From Camelus bactrianus (Eukaryota; Chordata; Mammalia; Artiodactyla; Camelidae), in NCBI RefSeq assembly GCF_048773025.1, contig NC_133558.1:28698501-28762500 (forward strand): a DNA stretch of 64,000 nt. Direction: 5' to 3'. A program made the position numbers and the translations under genes. Within the stretch, counting starts at the first letter, position 1. Each line of letters starts with the position of its first letter. Below are positions 21,961 to 34,560 of this stretch, one piece after another. The notes below the pieces were generated by a model. The model saw only the letters and a program-made list of their open reading frames with translations, did no database searches and was not told where the DNA came from.

Positions 21961-22325
21961 TTCTAGATAGTTTATCACTTCATTTTTTTTTAATTTTACC
22001 AAAAAAATATTAAATTAGAAAGAATTAATCACCTTCATTCTAAGTAAAGTTATACTCTAGACATAATTTCATTTCAAAGCAAGACAAATTAATCAGTCAT
22101 AATTTTAGCTCTTCTCTAGAGTAATTAATTTGATTTACACACACACACACCAATCTAGAGCCCTATCTTTTCAGTCACAGTTCAGAAACCTTGATTTATT
22201 AAGCAACTTTAAAATAATTGTATAAATGGGGGAAAATAGACCTAAAGGATTTCACCCTTCCAATAACAAAAATAGTTTTCCTATAGAAATTCTAATTAAA
22301 AGTTTTATTCTGTGATTTAAATTAA

Positions 22326-22491
22326 CCTTTTTTTTTAAATTGAAGTACAGTCAATTACAATGTGTCAATTTCTGGTGTACAGCACAATGTCCCAGTCATG
22401 CATATACATACATATATTCGTTTTCATTTTTTGCATTAAAGGTTATTACAAGATATTGAACATAGTTCCCTGTGCTATATAGATTTAAATA
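22326..22491 (-). repeat. LINE-1 3' end, younger type
   Basis: Minus-strand L1 tail with a T run at 22327 and TGTCAATTTCTGGTGTACAG on the plus strand. Flanks GATTTAAATTAA (22314) and GATTTAAATAAA (22492) form a 12-bp duplication with one mismatch. Confidence 0.85.
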
Positions 22492-22779
22492 AATCTGAAT
22501 TTAAGGCTTTAAACCTGAGCTAATCTAGCTCTTTCTTTGCACACTTGGTATCTAGCCTAATAACAGTGTTGCTTAAAACTAGCCCTGTTTCCTAATTAAT
22601 TCTCATTTCAATCTTTATTTCCTCTTGATTCAAAGATGATTTAGGCATGTACTTCTTGTTTCTTTTTATTCTTTTTTTTTTGGTATTTCTTAGATATTAT
22701 TATTTTGAAAAAAGTACCAATTATACAGCTTTTTCTGGTTTTGAGCAATTTGAGAGAAAATTGCTACTTTAGCAGGTGT

Positions 22780-23830
22780 TTCCCAAAATAAGGACATTCT
22801 CTTACATAAGTCCAATAAAATACAAATACGTAACTACTGTATAATTCTCAGAACCCCATTCAAGAGTTTCTAGTTGTCTCCAAAAGATCTAGATTGTAAT
22901 CGTACGTTGCATTTCACTGTCGTACTTCTTTAGCCTTATTCATCAAGAACGTTTCTTCATTCTTTGCTTGGTGTTCGTGACCTTGATGTTTTTAAAGATT
23001 ATAGATCAGTTATTTTATGTCTCCCAATCTGGGTTTGCTGGGGTTTCCTTGTGGTTGGGTCCAGATTATGCATCATCAGTAGGAAAGGTATAGAATGGAT
23101 AATATGGTCCTCTCATTGCATCTTCTCAGGTGGTGCAAGATTTCGAATGTTCCCTCCCAGTACTAATAATGTGCCCTTTCATCACTTGATTAAGGTGGTG
23201 TCTGCCAAGTTTCTCTACTGTAAAGTTACTTTTTTCTTTAGTAATTAATAAGTCTTTTGTAGAGAGGTATTTGAAATTCTAAATATCCTGTTCCTCATCA
23301 TACATTTAATTCATTTCTATCACTGTAGACTTATGGTTTCCTATTCTAGTCAGTGAATAGTAATCTGTTACTATCATTATTTATTTTCATCCCCAGATTG
23401 CTCGCAGTTTGGCCAGTGAGAGCTCATTCTGTGTTCTTTTGACATATTTCCATTATTCTTTGAATACTTCCATCCTTTTGGGTATAACAAAATGTTCAGG
23501 CTTATCTTGTAGTTTCCTTGCCCCAGGGGTGGATTCAGCCATTCCTGCAAGGAGCCTTGGTTCCTTTCAGTGAGGAATAATATTTAGAAACCAAGATCCA
23601 GTCACAAGGTGTGTTCATTGCTACTGGGGTGTCACCACATCCCAGCCTTCTCAGTGGACAGAACTAGAAAATATATGTGTGTATTTATATGTACACATAT
23701 ATACATATACCTATTTCTCTATCTATCCATCCATCCATCCATCTATCCATTTCCATCTTGAATAACATGAGTTCACACTGACATCTCTAACAATACAACT
23801 CCACAGGGCTCATTCTACTTTCCTCCCTTT
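22780..23830 (-). repeat. Old LINE-1 (L1M) 3' end, minus strand
   Basis: The plus strand reads CACTTGATTAAGGTGGTGTC, the reverse of the L1M 3' UTR seen at 1610-2795. It includes a diverged (CATC)n/(TA) stretch at 23677-23745. Confidence 0.7.
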
Positions 23831-24184
23831 CCATATGGGTTATTCGCTTCAGTGACAATGAGAAACCCCGATCTTTAATAACTTTACTTATCAGTCAGCT
23901 GCCCTGTATGTAGCCAGTCTCCCACTGCCATCACCATGCCTTCCCCTGTGCAGATACTCTTCTCACCTGACTTGGCCTCTGACACCCTGTGCCAGCTGCT
24001 GCTGCCAGAGCACCCCCTTTGACACTCACATCAAATAGAAGCTCTCTTTTCCCTTGTGGACTTTGATGCTTATTCCCAGCCTACCTTTGCCCGGACAACC
24101 TCCTTCCCCTCTGCTGCAGATGACAAGCTTAATGATTCTTTCTCTAAGTTAGTGTGGCAGATAGTGCTGATCCCTGCCTAATAT

Positions 24185-24285
24185 CTGTGCCCCCTTTATG
24201 AGTTGAATTTTGTCCCCCAGAAAAAGATATGTTGGAGTCCTAACCCCTAGTACCTCAGAATGTGACCTTATTTGGAGATAGGTAT
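24185..24285 (+). mobile_element. Possible LTR (MaLR-like) fragment
   Basis: TGAGTTGAATTTTGTCCCCC, then TTGGAGTCCTAACCCCTAGT and GAATGTGACCTTATTTGG resemble the start of a widespread mammalian LTR family. A short, old fossil fragment; family uncertain. Confidence 0.4.
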
Positions 24286-24289
24286 ATTC

Positions 24290-24370
24290 TAAACACCACT
24301 GGATTGTTCACTTTAAAATAATTTTTTGTAGTTTTGTGCATGTTACTTCAATTTAAGAAGAAAATAAAGG
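24290..24370 (+). repeat. LINE-1 3' terminal fragment
   Basis: CACTGGATTGTTCACTTTAA followed by an A-rich end is the usual last part of an L1M 3' UTR. Confidence 0.55.
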
Positions 24371-24379
24371 CAATAAGGG

Positions 24380-26270
24380 AATTTTTTTTTTTTATAAAAG
24401 GTACAACTACACAAAGACAAAGGGAATGGGAGGAATGACGAGAGCAGACAGGAGATGCTGACAAAATTTAGGAAGCCAGGAAGTGGGTGGTGGTGGGTAA
24501 CTGACTTAGCAAAGCAGAAACTTAGGCATGCAGGGGGGTAGCCAGGAAGAAACCAGATGATTCATAAGCAGAACTCTGCCTTAGAGACCCCAGGTACCTC
24601 TGAAGGAGGGATTGGGGGTAATGTAGAAATAGTAGCATTGGGTTGAAAGTTGGTATAAGGGGCAGTTGGATCCCTCAATCTCTTCCTCTAGCCCATGTAG
24701 CCGGGAGACTGCTCTTTCCTTTCTCTAGCAGAAGATGGGAGGTTATTTCTGGAGGAGTCTCCACTGCAGAACACGGTGATGAGGTATTATAGAGAAAACA
24801 GGACAAAAGTCTTGCAAGACTTTCCAATCCTGTCTTTATCTGCTTCCGGAATGCAAGCAGGCAGGCCCCTACTCCCAGCCAGGAGACTGGAGGATTCTCC
24901 TTTGAAGAAACTGAATCACCCTAGAGAAAAGGTCTACAGGTACTGACATTTGAGGAACTCTGCAATGAAGCTCATTTGTCTACAAGCCCACACCACGCAC
25001 CTAGAGATACTGAGCTTCCTAGTGCCCCTCCCTTAAATACAAGTGTCAGTCAAGGATCATCAGCTGAAAACCACCTTTAACCTGAACATCAAGATAAAAT
25101 AAGCAAAAAGAAGAAGAAGAAACTCAGGGGAACAGAGAAAGAAATGGAGCCAAAAGAAAATTAAAACTAAAAGTTACATATCTTCAAAAAGATATGAGAT
25201 GGTATTATAATCATGAAACAAGAGAAACAGGCTATAACAATAAAATGAGAAAGAATACTTGGATATTAAAAATATACTAGGCAAAACAACAATTTAAACT
25301 GAAGAATGGAATTTAAGGACAAGGACATCTCCTGGAAAGTAAATAAATGCCAAACAGATGGACAATAGAGAAAAATAAGACTTTAAAAGATTAGATGATC
25401 AGTTCAAGAAATTTAACATCTGACTAATAGAAATTCCAGAGAGATCAGCCATTAAGGTGAGGAAGAAATTATCAAAGAAACAAAATAGTATACAAAGAAC
25501 TGAGGATGAGTCTTCAAATTGGAAGGCCTTCTGAGTTCCCAATACAACCACTAGAAAAAGCCACCCAAAGACTCACTAGACTGTGACTCCGGGACATGTG
25601 GCTGGCGTGGAGTGTCTGTGGGAGGAAAATGCTCCCTGTCCACACCCCATGAAATGTGATGAGGGGCCTGTGCCACTGCTTCTTGGGTCGTTTTTCTTAA
25701 ATGGCAGTACTTAAGCTTTCTGGATGCCCTCATGTGGGTTGTTCTCTACTTTCTCAGGAAGTCAGGTTCAAAGAGTGCTTAAACTTTCTGTGAGTGAAAA
25801 CCTGGAAGAAGATGGATGGCAGCTGAGTTCTTGACAATGCAATCACAGAGAGAAGACATGGACCATCTTTCCCATCACTTCTGGACACATCAGGATGAAT
25901 CTGCAAATCTTCACCAGGGAGTGAGCACCCCCTACCCCAACCAACACACATGCATGTGCAGAATGAACAAAGACAAACTGAGAAGACCTCTTCTGTCCCA
26001 TGCACAAACATTCGATCACCCAATTATTTTCACTTTATAGACAGCCATCGTCATACGGCTTCAAATCTGGCTATGTTCATTGGATTTATTTCACTCAGAG
26101 GACTTAAGATCCCCACCCAGATGGAGGGTGGTAACTTCAGGCTGAGCACAAGCACGTACACTCCAGACTGGTTGGAACCAGGCTGATGATTGAGATTCCT
26201 GAAACACCACTCTGTTACCTCACCACCAACCAATCAGAAGAAAGTCATTTATCCTGTATGTCCCTAAGAT
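24380..26270. other. Intergenic DNA; possible L1M 5' region, rest unassigned
   Basis: About 24980-25530 is A-rich and reads like an old L1M 5' or ORF1-side region (CATCAAGATAAAATAAGC, then GAAATTATCAAAGAAACAAA). The segments 24380-24980 and 25540-26270 show no gene and no repeat that I can name. Confidence 0.35.
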
Positions 26271-26274
26271 AAAT

Positions 26275-26530
26275 AAGATTGAGCATCTTTTAATATGTTT
26301 ATTGGTCATCCAAATAGCCTCTTCTGAATTGCTTGCTTAATTCTCTTGCCTATTTTTCTATTGGATAGTCTCTCTTTTTCTTATTGATTTTTATGTGTTC
26401 TTTATATATTCTGCCCTGAGTCCTTTGCCAGTTTTATGCATTGCAAATGATTTCTCCATACATCAGCTTGCCTTCTGACTTTATTAACAGCATCTTTTGA
26501 TGTCTTTAATCAACTCTTGCATTTGCAAAT
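26275..26530 (-). repeat. LINE-1 fragment (minus strand)
   Basis: The plus strand reads TTATTGGTCATCCAAATAGC, then TTTGCCAGTTTTATGCATTG, a reversed old L1 3' region. Confidence 0.65.
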
Positions 26531-28240
26531 TGCTATTTTAAGCTCATAGCAAAGAAAATAGTTTGAGAGAAAAATTTTCAGTATAAAAACCCAGGAGCCT
26601 GAAAAACCCAATCAATACATTTATAAACAATAATCTTGAAAGAATATTTTCTGAGGCAGGTCTTTTGGTCTATAGTCCCAGAAGAAATTAAAAATTCCTC
26701 GAGTCAAGGAAGGCAGAGGTAAAGAACTTGAACTTTGAGGGATTCAGGATCTGGGTGACTTGGGCCTCGATTCCCCTCCCTCCCTTGCTATGCACAGAAA
26801 AGTAGGCAAAGAGAGCACAGGGCAGCCTCCTAAACAGTGTTTCAGAGGATCAGTGTTTCAGCTTGAACCAGCAGCTTATGAAGGACATGGATGATACCCA
26901 GAGAGATCTCCAGTGCCAGCGGGCGCCAATGTGAGACAGAGTTATCAATGAAGGCACCACTGAGTCTGACTAAGCCAAGAGATTATACCAAAACTTCATT
27001 GCATGCAGACTTCAAGGGCAGTTGCCAGTAAGGTTTCCAGTGATCAGAAAGACAGAAAAATAAAACTGCTCCAGAAAGCAGAAGTACCAGAGACCCTGTG
27101 AAAGCAGATTTAGGACTCTCTCTCCCCATTCACCAAGAGGTCACATAGCCCATTCACACACCCAGAACACATATAGAAGCAAGAAGAGGAGGAGGCCATA
27201 TGAAGACCTGAGGGGTTGTTTTGCCAAAAAGAATCTGTTTAAACCAAAAGAGATAGAAATTCTATTAAATGGCAAGTTTAAGTTACCAGCCAACTAGTGC
27301 TATTGGGGTTGTGAAGATTTGATCAGTTATAGAAAATGAACTATATTTTCTTGGCACATGTGATTATGTAACTTTGTAACCACACAACTATTATAATTGT
27401 AAATAATTTTTATGCTTTCCTGCCTCTGGAGGGAGCTTCTTTCACAATTATTCCCATTCTTCGGTATTAATTTAAATGAGACCAGACTCAAACTCTTCGT
27501 GAAATTAAAAAACCTAGCCGAGTTAGGGGTTTTCATATTTCACATTATGCCAATCATTCTCTTCAGATTTGAGGAGACAGCTTTACACTTACAGTATTTG
27601 TTCTGTTGAGGAACATAGAAATACTTATTAGCACAATATTACTAGAGCAACAAATCAAATACATGATCAAGTAAGAAAACGAATAAGAACTACAGGGTTA
27701 TTTTGCAAGTAATTTCTCCAAGACCAAAGTCATCTATGACCCCTCAATTCTAATTATACTTTCAATGATATATTTATAGTAAGAGAGAACAGAGCAAGTT
27801 GGTAATAGTGATGAATAGTCACCAAGTCGCCATTTTGCATAAATGGAAATGGAAGATAAAATGGACATTTTTGCAAATTTTCTCAGTTTAACACTTTATC
27901 AAATCAGATTCTTTGAACTGGTCTTATAATGCAGCATGATCTTTCTCCCTCGGTTGCTGCAGGAAGAGGGATATTTACATTTCTTTTATAGACAACTTTT
28001 TGCTAATTTTTGAGACTTTCTTTTAAAGGCTGTAATTTTATTAATTAGCATTAAAAGCCAAATTCAGGCCTTTAAATCTTGATTTAACTGGCTGAAGAAA
28101 GAGATAGAAAGATTTTATTTAGTAAGGAACATATAGCAGAAATTAGAAGCATATTAACCTTCTACATTAATAACTCTCTTCTTCCCCTGTTTATGGGCTC
28201 TTCTTTCTCTGCCCTGAAATATGCAGAAACCTTATCTCAA
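26530..28240. other. Intergenic DNA with no recognised feature
   Basis: AT-rich. No gene, CpG cluster or clear repeat seen. Short open frames (27327-27536 minus, 27412-27609 plus) overlap each other and have no known product. Confidence 0.5.
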
Positions 28241-28255
28241 AAATTACCTAAATGC

Positions 28256-28407
28256 AGGGGGAGGGTATAGCTCAAGTGGTAGAGTGCATGCTTAGCATGC
28301 ATGAGGTCCTGGGTTCAATCCCCAGTACTTCCTCTAAGAATAAATAAATAAGTAAACCTAATTACCTCTCCCTATCAAAACAAAAACAAAAACAAAAGAA
28401 AAAAACC
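28256..28407 (+). repeat. Camelid tRNA-derived SINE copy 4 (best-preserved)
   Basis: Near-consensus head: GGGTATAGCTCAAGTGGTAG, anticodon-like CTTAGCATGC, B box GGGTTCAATCCCC. The tail has (AAT)n and an A-rich end. Duplication TACCTAAATGC at 28245-28255 and 28408-28418. It sits at the 5' junction of the L1 that follows. Confidence 0.93.
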
Positions 28408-28418
28408 TACCTAAATGC

Positions 28419-29120
28419 TACCCTATGATCCAGCAATCCCACTCCTGGGCATATATCCAGAGGAGACTCTATTTGGAAAAAATACATGTACTCCAGTGTT
28501 CATAGCAGCACTATTTACAATAGCCAAGACATGGAAGCAACCTAAATGTCTATCGACAGATGACTGGATAAAGAATTTGTGGTATGTGTGTATACACACA
28601 CACATGAACATGCACACACACACATATATGTATACACACACACACACACATACACAATGGACGACTACTCAGCCATAAGAAAGAATAAAATAATGCCATT
28701 TACAGCAACATGGATGAACGTACAGATTGTCATACTAAGTGAAGTAAGCCAGAAAGAGAAAGAAAAATACCATATGATATCACTTACACAAGGAATCTAA
28801 AGAAAAGACACAAATTAACTTATTTATAAGACAGAAATAGACTCACAGACATAGAAAACAAACTTATGGTTATGGGGGGAGGGGAGGGTAGAGAGATAAA
28901 CTGGGAGTTCAGAATTTGCAGATAGTTAGTATCTGCAGATAGTTACTATATAAAAAATAGATAAACAACAAAGTCCTACTGTATTGCCCAGGGAACTATA
29001 TTAAATATCTTGTAATAGTCTATAATGAAAAAGAATATGAAAAGGAATATAACTGAATCACTATGCTGTATGCCAGAAATTAACACAACATTGTAAACCA
29101 ACTATACTTCAATTTAGAAA
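28419..29120 (+). repeat. LINE-1, 5'-truncated, ORF2 C-terminus and 3' UTR
   Basis: An open frame in this element reads [20 protein letters not shown], the L1 ORF2 C-terminal region. It carries an internal CA/TA microsatellite (28583-28650) and ends ACTATACTTCAATTTAG. The 3' flank AAATTACCTGAATGC repeats the target AAATTACCTAAATGC at 28241. Confidence 0.9.
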
Positions 29121-29139
29121 AATTACCTGAATGCAATAT

Positions 29140-29515
29140 ATCTAAACAGTGGAGTACTACTCAGCAACAAAAAGAAATGAACTGCTGATACATACAACAA
29201 TACGGTTGAATCTCCAAAACATGATGCTGAGTGGAAGAAGTCAGGCGCAAGAGCCTATACTGTATGATTCCATCTACGAAGTCCCAGAAAAGGAATAAGT
29301 CACATAATGACAACGGGTCAGTAATTGCCTGGATCTAAGGGCAGAATGAAGAACTGACTGCAAAAGGGCTTGAGATAACTTTTTTGGGTGATGGAGATAT
29401 TCTGTTAAGTTGATTGTTGTGGTAGTTAACATGAGTGTACACATTTATCAAAACTCATCGAAATATACATTTAATTGTATAGGGAAACTTCAATAAATTT
29501 AATTAATAAAAACTG
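29140..29515 (+). repeat. Old LINE-1 (L1M) 3' end
   Basis: GTGGAGTACTACTCAGCAAC, then ATGATGCTGAGTGGAAGAAG, then GGGAAACTTCAATAAATTT. Directly downstream of the younger L1. Confidence 0.8.
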
Positions 29516-29919
29516 AGAAGAAATAGAAGAGATTAAAAGAATTACAAGAAATGCCACTTTTGTTTCCGGCAACGTGGTGAGGTAGCAGTCAAGGTTGAAT
29601 TTTCCCACTGAAAACAATTAAAACATTGGATAAAATAGAAAATAAATTTCCTTGAATGCATCCATGAGTTGAGAAGATAATGAAGGATATTCAGACCAGC
29701 AAATGAATAAAGGCAGAAAATCAGACAGATAGACCACTGAAGCAGCTTTCGCTACTAGGGTATTACCAAACTAAGTGAAATTGAGCACTGGATTTTGAGA
29801 CTCATAGACCAAAACCAGGGTCTTCCCAAAGTAGGGATTCTAAAAGAAGACACCCCCAATAAATCTGGGACCCCAAAAAGCTATCTCACAGTTAAAGATT
29901 TAATTAGAAATAAACCTAC

Positions 29920-30800
29920 CCTAAGGATTCAGATAGACATTTCTCCAAAGAAGATTTACAAATGGCCAAAAGCACATGAAAAGTTACTCAATATCATTAG
30001 TCACTAAGGAAGTGCAAATCAAAACCATGAAATACCCTGCTAGGATGGCTACAGTAAAAAAGCAAATCAAAACCATGAAATAACCCTGCTAGGATGGCTA
30101 TAGTAAAAAAGACAGTAACAAGTGGTGATAAGGATGTAGCACAGTTGGAACCCTCACACATTGCTGACGGGACTGTAAAATGGTGCAGCCACTTTGGGAA
30201 AACATTTGGCAGTTTTAATTAAATGTTAAATATAGAGTTACTATATGACCTAGCAATTCCACTCCTGGTTCCATACACCATGGAGAACAGAAAACAAATG
30301 TCCACACAAAAACTGCATGACTGCATGGCAGCTTTGTTCATAATAGCCCAAAAGTGGGAAAAACCCAAATCTCCATCAGCTCATGAATGGATCAACAAAA
30401 TGTGGTATACCCATATAATGGAACATTATTTGATAATAAAAAGGAATGAAGTTCTGATATGTGCTACAACATGGATGAACTTTGAAAACATTGTATTAAA
30501 TGAAATAACCTAGACACCAAAGGACACATACTGTACGACTCCATTTATATTAAATTCCAGAGCAGCTTTATCAATAGAAACAAAGTAGATTACTGATTGC
30601 CAGAGGCTGGGGAGAAGGAGAAATGGGAAGTGACTATGGGGAGGTTTATGGTTTCTCTATGGGGGATGAAAATTCTCTGGAATTAGATAGCGGTGATGTT
30701 TGCACAAACCTGTGGATATACTAAAACCATTGAATTGTGAACTTTAAAATGGTGAATTTTATGATATGTGAATTATTTCAATAAAGTTGTTATTTTAAAA
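29920..30800 (+). repeat. Old LINE-1 (L1M) ORF2 end and 3' UTR
   Basis: Starts GATAGACATTTCTCCAAAGA and ends TTATTTCAATAAAGTTG. The ORF2 remnant includes WINKMWYTHIMEHYLIIKRN. It contains a 48-bp direct duplication at 30014-30110. Confidence 0.85.
30014..30110 (+). repeat. 48-bp tandem duplication inside an L1
   Basis: Two near-identical units, each starting GCAAATCAAAACCATGAAAT, at 30014-30061 and 30062-30110. They differ by one inserted base and one substitution. Confidence 0.9.
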
Positions 30801-30949
30801 AGTAAGTCTGCCTTTCTTGCAGAGGATATAAGGAAAATTATTGCCGCAATGGAAGGAGAATGTTTCTTTCCTGAGAATTCATACCCTCAGTCCAGCCCTG
30901 TAATCTAGAAAAAGCACCTAGAAGTTGTTACAAGAAAAACAAAGACCTC

Positions 30950-31060
30950 AATAGAAAAACAGGCAAAATATATGAATGGGCAATTCACAAAAGAGGAATA
31001 CAAATGTCCAAAAAATAAATAAAACCACTAAAAGATGATCGTCCTCATAAGTGATCAGCA
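30950..31060 (+). repeat. LINE-1 ORF2 fragment
   Basis: AACAGGCAAAATATATGAAT, then GGGCAATTCACAAAAGAGG, a short L1 ORF2 piece just before the next SINE. Confidence 0.6.
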
Positions 31061-31116
31061 CACGTCGGACTGTGATTTTGTGATGATTAATAGAGGCGAG
31101 CATTTTCAATATTTTC

Positions 31117-31259
31117 TTTCTTTTTCTTTGTTAGGTTTTTTTTTGGGGGGGGTTGTTAATTAGGTTTTTATTTCTTTATTGAGGAGGTACTGGGAATTGA
31201 ACCCAGGACCTCATGCATGCTAAACACATGCTCTATCACTTGAGCTATATACCCTTCCC
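31117..31259 (-). repeat. Camelid tRNA-derived SINE copy 5 (minus strand)
   Basis: Reversed family sequence (GGAGGTACTGGGAATTGAAC, then CATGCATGCTAAACACATGC). Perfect 16-bp duplication CATTTTCAATATTTTC at 31101-31116 and 31260-31275. Confidence 0.92.
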
Positions 31260-31279
31260 CATTTTCAATATTTTCAATT

Positions 31280-32865
31280 CCAGATTCATTCCTGTCTTTA
31301 TAATCATCTTCTCCATAATTCCCTATAATTGGCTTCTACCTGCACACTTGGCTGAAATTGCTCTTGGTCACAAGACATCCTTCGGTATCCAAATTTAAGA
31401 CCACTCCTACTGTCCCGAGGACTCTCTAAGGCTCTTGGCCCCTAACCTTTCCTTCCTCTAATGCTCCTCTTAGGCTTCTCGAAGGCTTTTCCTCACTGCC
31501 CTGGAGAACTTCTTGATCTCTTGGCTTACCATCCCCTTCCTTTTCCTGCCCTCTTGCTTTAGCCGACTGGAGGTGGACACTTCTGTTCTCGGAGGTGGGT
31601 GTGGAGGCTGCACAGCATCGAAGAATTTCCCATCTTCTTCATCTTTTATGAAACACTTCTCACAATAGAAGCTGAAAATGCCAGACACTTGCTTTCCCAG
31701 CCCCCTTTTGCAACTGGGTGCTGGCACTGACCTAGGCTGGGTCAGTCAGATGCATCTATTTTAGACTTCAACTCTGGAGTTATTGGTGAAAAGAAGTAGA
31801 GTCAATGGACAAGTGTTCCTGGCAGCTGCAACTTCCAGTTGCCAAGGCAACTGTGGCAGCAGTGCCGAGCTCAGGTCTCTGGCCTGATGGTGTAAGCAGT
31901 GTGATGTGTGACATCTAGTGGACAGTGGTGTCCTCACCAGATGCTATTTATGGAGTGGTTTTGGCTGTGGTAATAGTTGTTTAGGCTCTGAGCCTGGTTC
32001 TCCAACTTTCCCAGTGACTCTGTGAGCTATTTTAGCTTAACTTAAAATCAAAATCTATTTCCATTGCTTGCAACTGAGAACTCTGACAAATATAGGATTT
32101 TAGAAAGCTGTTCTCAGTTCTCTCTTTTTATATACCACCTATAGCCACACGTTTCTTTACATTTTCTAAGCTTCTATTGCATTATTAAGGAATCTAGGCA
32201 ATTTACCACATTATCATTTGCTACCTTATACTTAAATTTTTCATTTTCATTTATTGTTTATGTTTATTTTCAGGCCCTGTTGTGCTTGTAAATTAAATCT
32301 CTCCAACAATACCATGAACCAGGAGAACAATTTAAAATGGAAGAAAATATAGCCTTATATTTTGCTGATAGAAATGATAGGAAAAGGACAAACTGAAGAT
32401 AGAGGAGCCAGTGTCCTTGAGTAGTTGAGAATAGACAAGATCTAGCACCAAAGTCAAGGAGTTGGCCTTGGGAGCAGAGACAATCCACCTATAGCAGGAG
32501 GAGGGCAGGCAGAGTGTATGGGTATAGATGACGTCAGTGGGTAGATGTGGTGTTGGGTGCCTTAATTTTCTCTTTGGATTAGGAAGCAATATCATCAGTA
32601 GAGAATGAGGAGAAGGGGAGAAAGTGTAGGAGGTTGGACAAGGTACAGAACAATCATCCAGTACAGCAGTCTGGGGCATAAGGCAACTTCCCAAGAGGTT
32701 CACAGTATGGATAATCTTAAGAGAATCAGTTTCCAGATACTCAATTTCCAAGTGTTCTTTTCCTAAAATTGATTTATTATCTAAAAATAGATGTCATCTG
32801 CCCTTCCTCAATTGCCCTTCTCTCACTTTATAGAAGTCATACCTGTCAGCCAGCCCACATCTTAC
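31280..32865. other. Intergenic DNA with no recognised feature
   Basis: Unique-looking sequence. A minus open frame at 31470-31727 (85 codons, basic ending) and another at 32332-32751 (139 codons) match nothing I know and lack supporting splice or promoter signals. Confidence 0.45.
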
Positions 32866-32869
32866 CATA

Positions 32870-32965
32870 GTTAGGCAGTATAACACAGTGATTATGATTC
32901 CCAACTCCAGAGTCAGATTATCTTGAGCTGAATCTCAGATCTCCTATTTACTGACTGTGGTGTAG
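32870..32965 (+). repeat. MIR SINE fragment
   Basis: GGCAGTATAACACAGTGATTA, then CCAACTCCAGAGTCAGATTA and TTTACTGACTGTGGTG: the 5' half of a MIR, cut off by the LTR that follows. Confidence 0.65.
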
Positions 32966-32974
32966 CCAGTCTCC

Positions 32975-33470
32975 ATGATGGCTCGAGTCCTGATATTCAT
33001 ACCCTTAATGAATCATCCTTTACCTCCTTGAATCAGGTCTGGTCTATGTGATTAATGTATGACTTCTGAAGCCAGGTCATAAAGGACATTACATCCTCCT
33101 CCTTGCTCTTTTGGATTGCTTACTCTTGGGAAAGTCAACCACCATGTCGTAAGAAGACTCAGGCAGCCCCATGGAAAAGTCCACGTGAAGAGAAACTGAG
33201 ACCTCCTGCTAAGAGCCAGAACCTACTCACCCACCATGTGAGAGAATCACCTTGAAAACAGATTCTTCTGCTCCAGGATTTGACTGCAAACCCAAATTAT
33301 ATCTGCCTGAAATCTCATGAAAGACACCTAGCCAGAATCTCCCAGTCAAGCCATTCCTGAATTCCTGGTTCACAGAAACTGTGAAAGATCATACATTTTT
33401 CTTGTTGTTTTAAGCCACTACATTTGGGAATAATTTTTACACAGCTGTAAAGTGAAATAATGCAAAAAAT
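32975..33470 (+). mobile_element. ERVL-MaLR (MLT1-type) solo LTR fossil
   Basis: Ends with TTGTTGTTTTAAGCCACTAC, then ATTTGGGAATAATTTTTACAC, the usual 3' part of MLT1 LTRs. An old, broken solo LTR, no internal region seen. It lies between a MIR fragment and an L1M. Confidence 0.7.
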
Positions 33471-34560
33471 AAATAAGCAAACTATAGACTGGGAGGAAAT
33501 ATTTGCAAACTGCATATCTGACAAAAGACTCCTATCTGGTACATGTAACTAACTCTCAAAACTCAACAGTGAAAAACAAATAGCCCACTAGAAAATGGAC
33601 ATAAAACCATGAAGAGACATTTCACTAGATAGGATATACATATAGTAAATAAGTATTTGAAAAAAATGTTCGACATCACTAGCCAGAAAGGAAATGCAAA
33701 TTAAGACTACCATGAGATATTAGGCCTACTAGAAAAGCTAAAATAAAAAAAAACTGACAATACCAAATGCTAGTGAGGATGCAGAGAAACTGAATCTCTA
33801 GATCTCTCACATATTCCTGATGAGAAAGTAAAACGGTATAGCCACTCTGGGAAATAGTTTGGCAGTTACTTAAAAAAACAAAGCATACATTAACCATATA
33901 ACACTGCAATTACACTCCTATAAATTTATTCCCCCAAAATAACAATTTGTGCCCTACATAAAAACTGATACATGAATGTTTATAGCAGCTTTATTTGTAG
34001 CAGCCCAAAACTGGAAACAATGGAAATATTCCTCAAGGGTGAATAGTAAAACAAATTGTGTTACATCCAAGTCATGGAGTACTGCTCAGCACTGAAAAGG
34101 AACAAACTACTAGTACATATAACAACTTGGATGGCTCTCAAGGGCATTATGCTGAATGAAAAAAAAAACCAACCTCAAAATGTCAAATGATTCCATTTAT
34201 ATAACATTCTCAAAACAGCAAAATTAGAAAGGTAGAAAACAGATAAGGGTTAAGAACAATAGTTGGGGTGAGGGAGGTGGGCTGTGACTGTAAAGGGTAG
34301 CAGGAGAGAGGTCTTTGTGGTAATTGAATAGTTTTCTATCTTGATTGAAGAGCTGGTTACACAAATCTACACATGATAAAATGATACAGAACTTTATACA
34401 CATATTATACCAATCTGTTTTCTGGTTTTGATATTGTACTAGAGTTATATAAAATGTAACCACTGAGAGGAACTGGGTGGAGGATACAAGGGGCTTCTCT
34501 GTACTATCTTTGCAACTTCCTGTGAATCTATAATTATTTCAAAATTAAAAGTTGAAAAAT
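33470..34560 (+). repeat. Old LINE-1 (L1M) ORF2 end and 3' UTR
   Basis: Starts GACTGGGAGGAAATATTTGC. Contains AATGTTTATAGCAGCTTTAT and GCATTATGCTGAATGAAAAA, and ends ATTATTTCAAAATTAAAAGT. Confidence 0.85.

Noticed and set aside
28583-28650. CRISPR-like regular repeats
   Set aside because: Simple CA/TA microsatellite within an L1. No spacer structure, and the DNA is vertebrate.
28415-28678. Plus-strand frame [12 protein letters not shown] as a host gene
   Set aside because: It is the C-terminal end of L1 ORF2 within a truncated L1.
31470-31727. Minus-strand frame of 85 codons with a basic tail
   Set aside because: No recognised domain and no start-site or splice context. Treated as chance.
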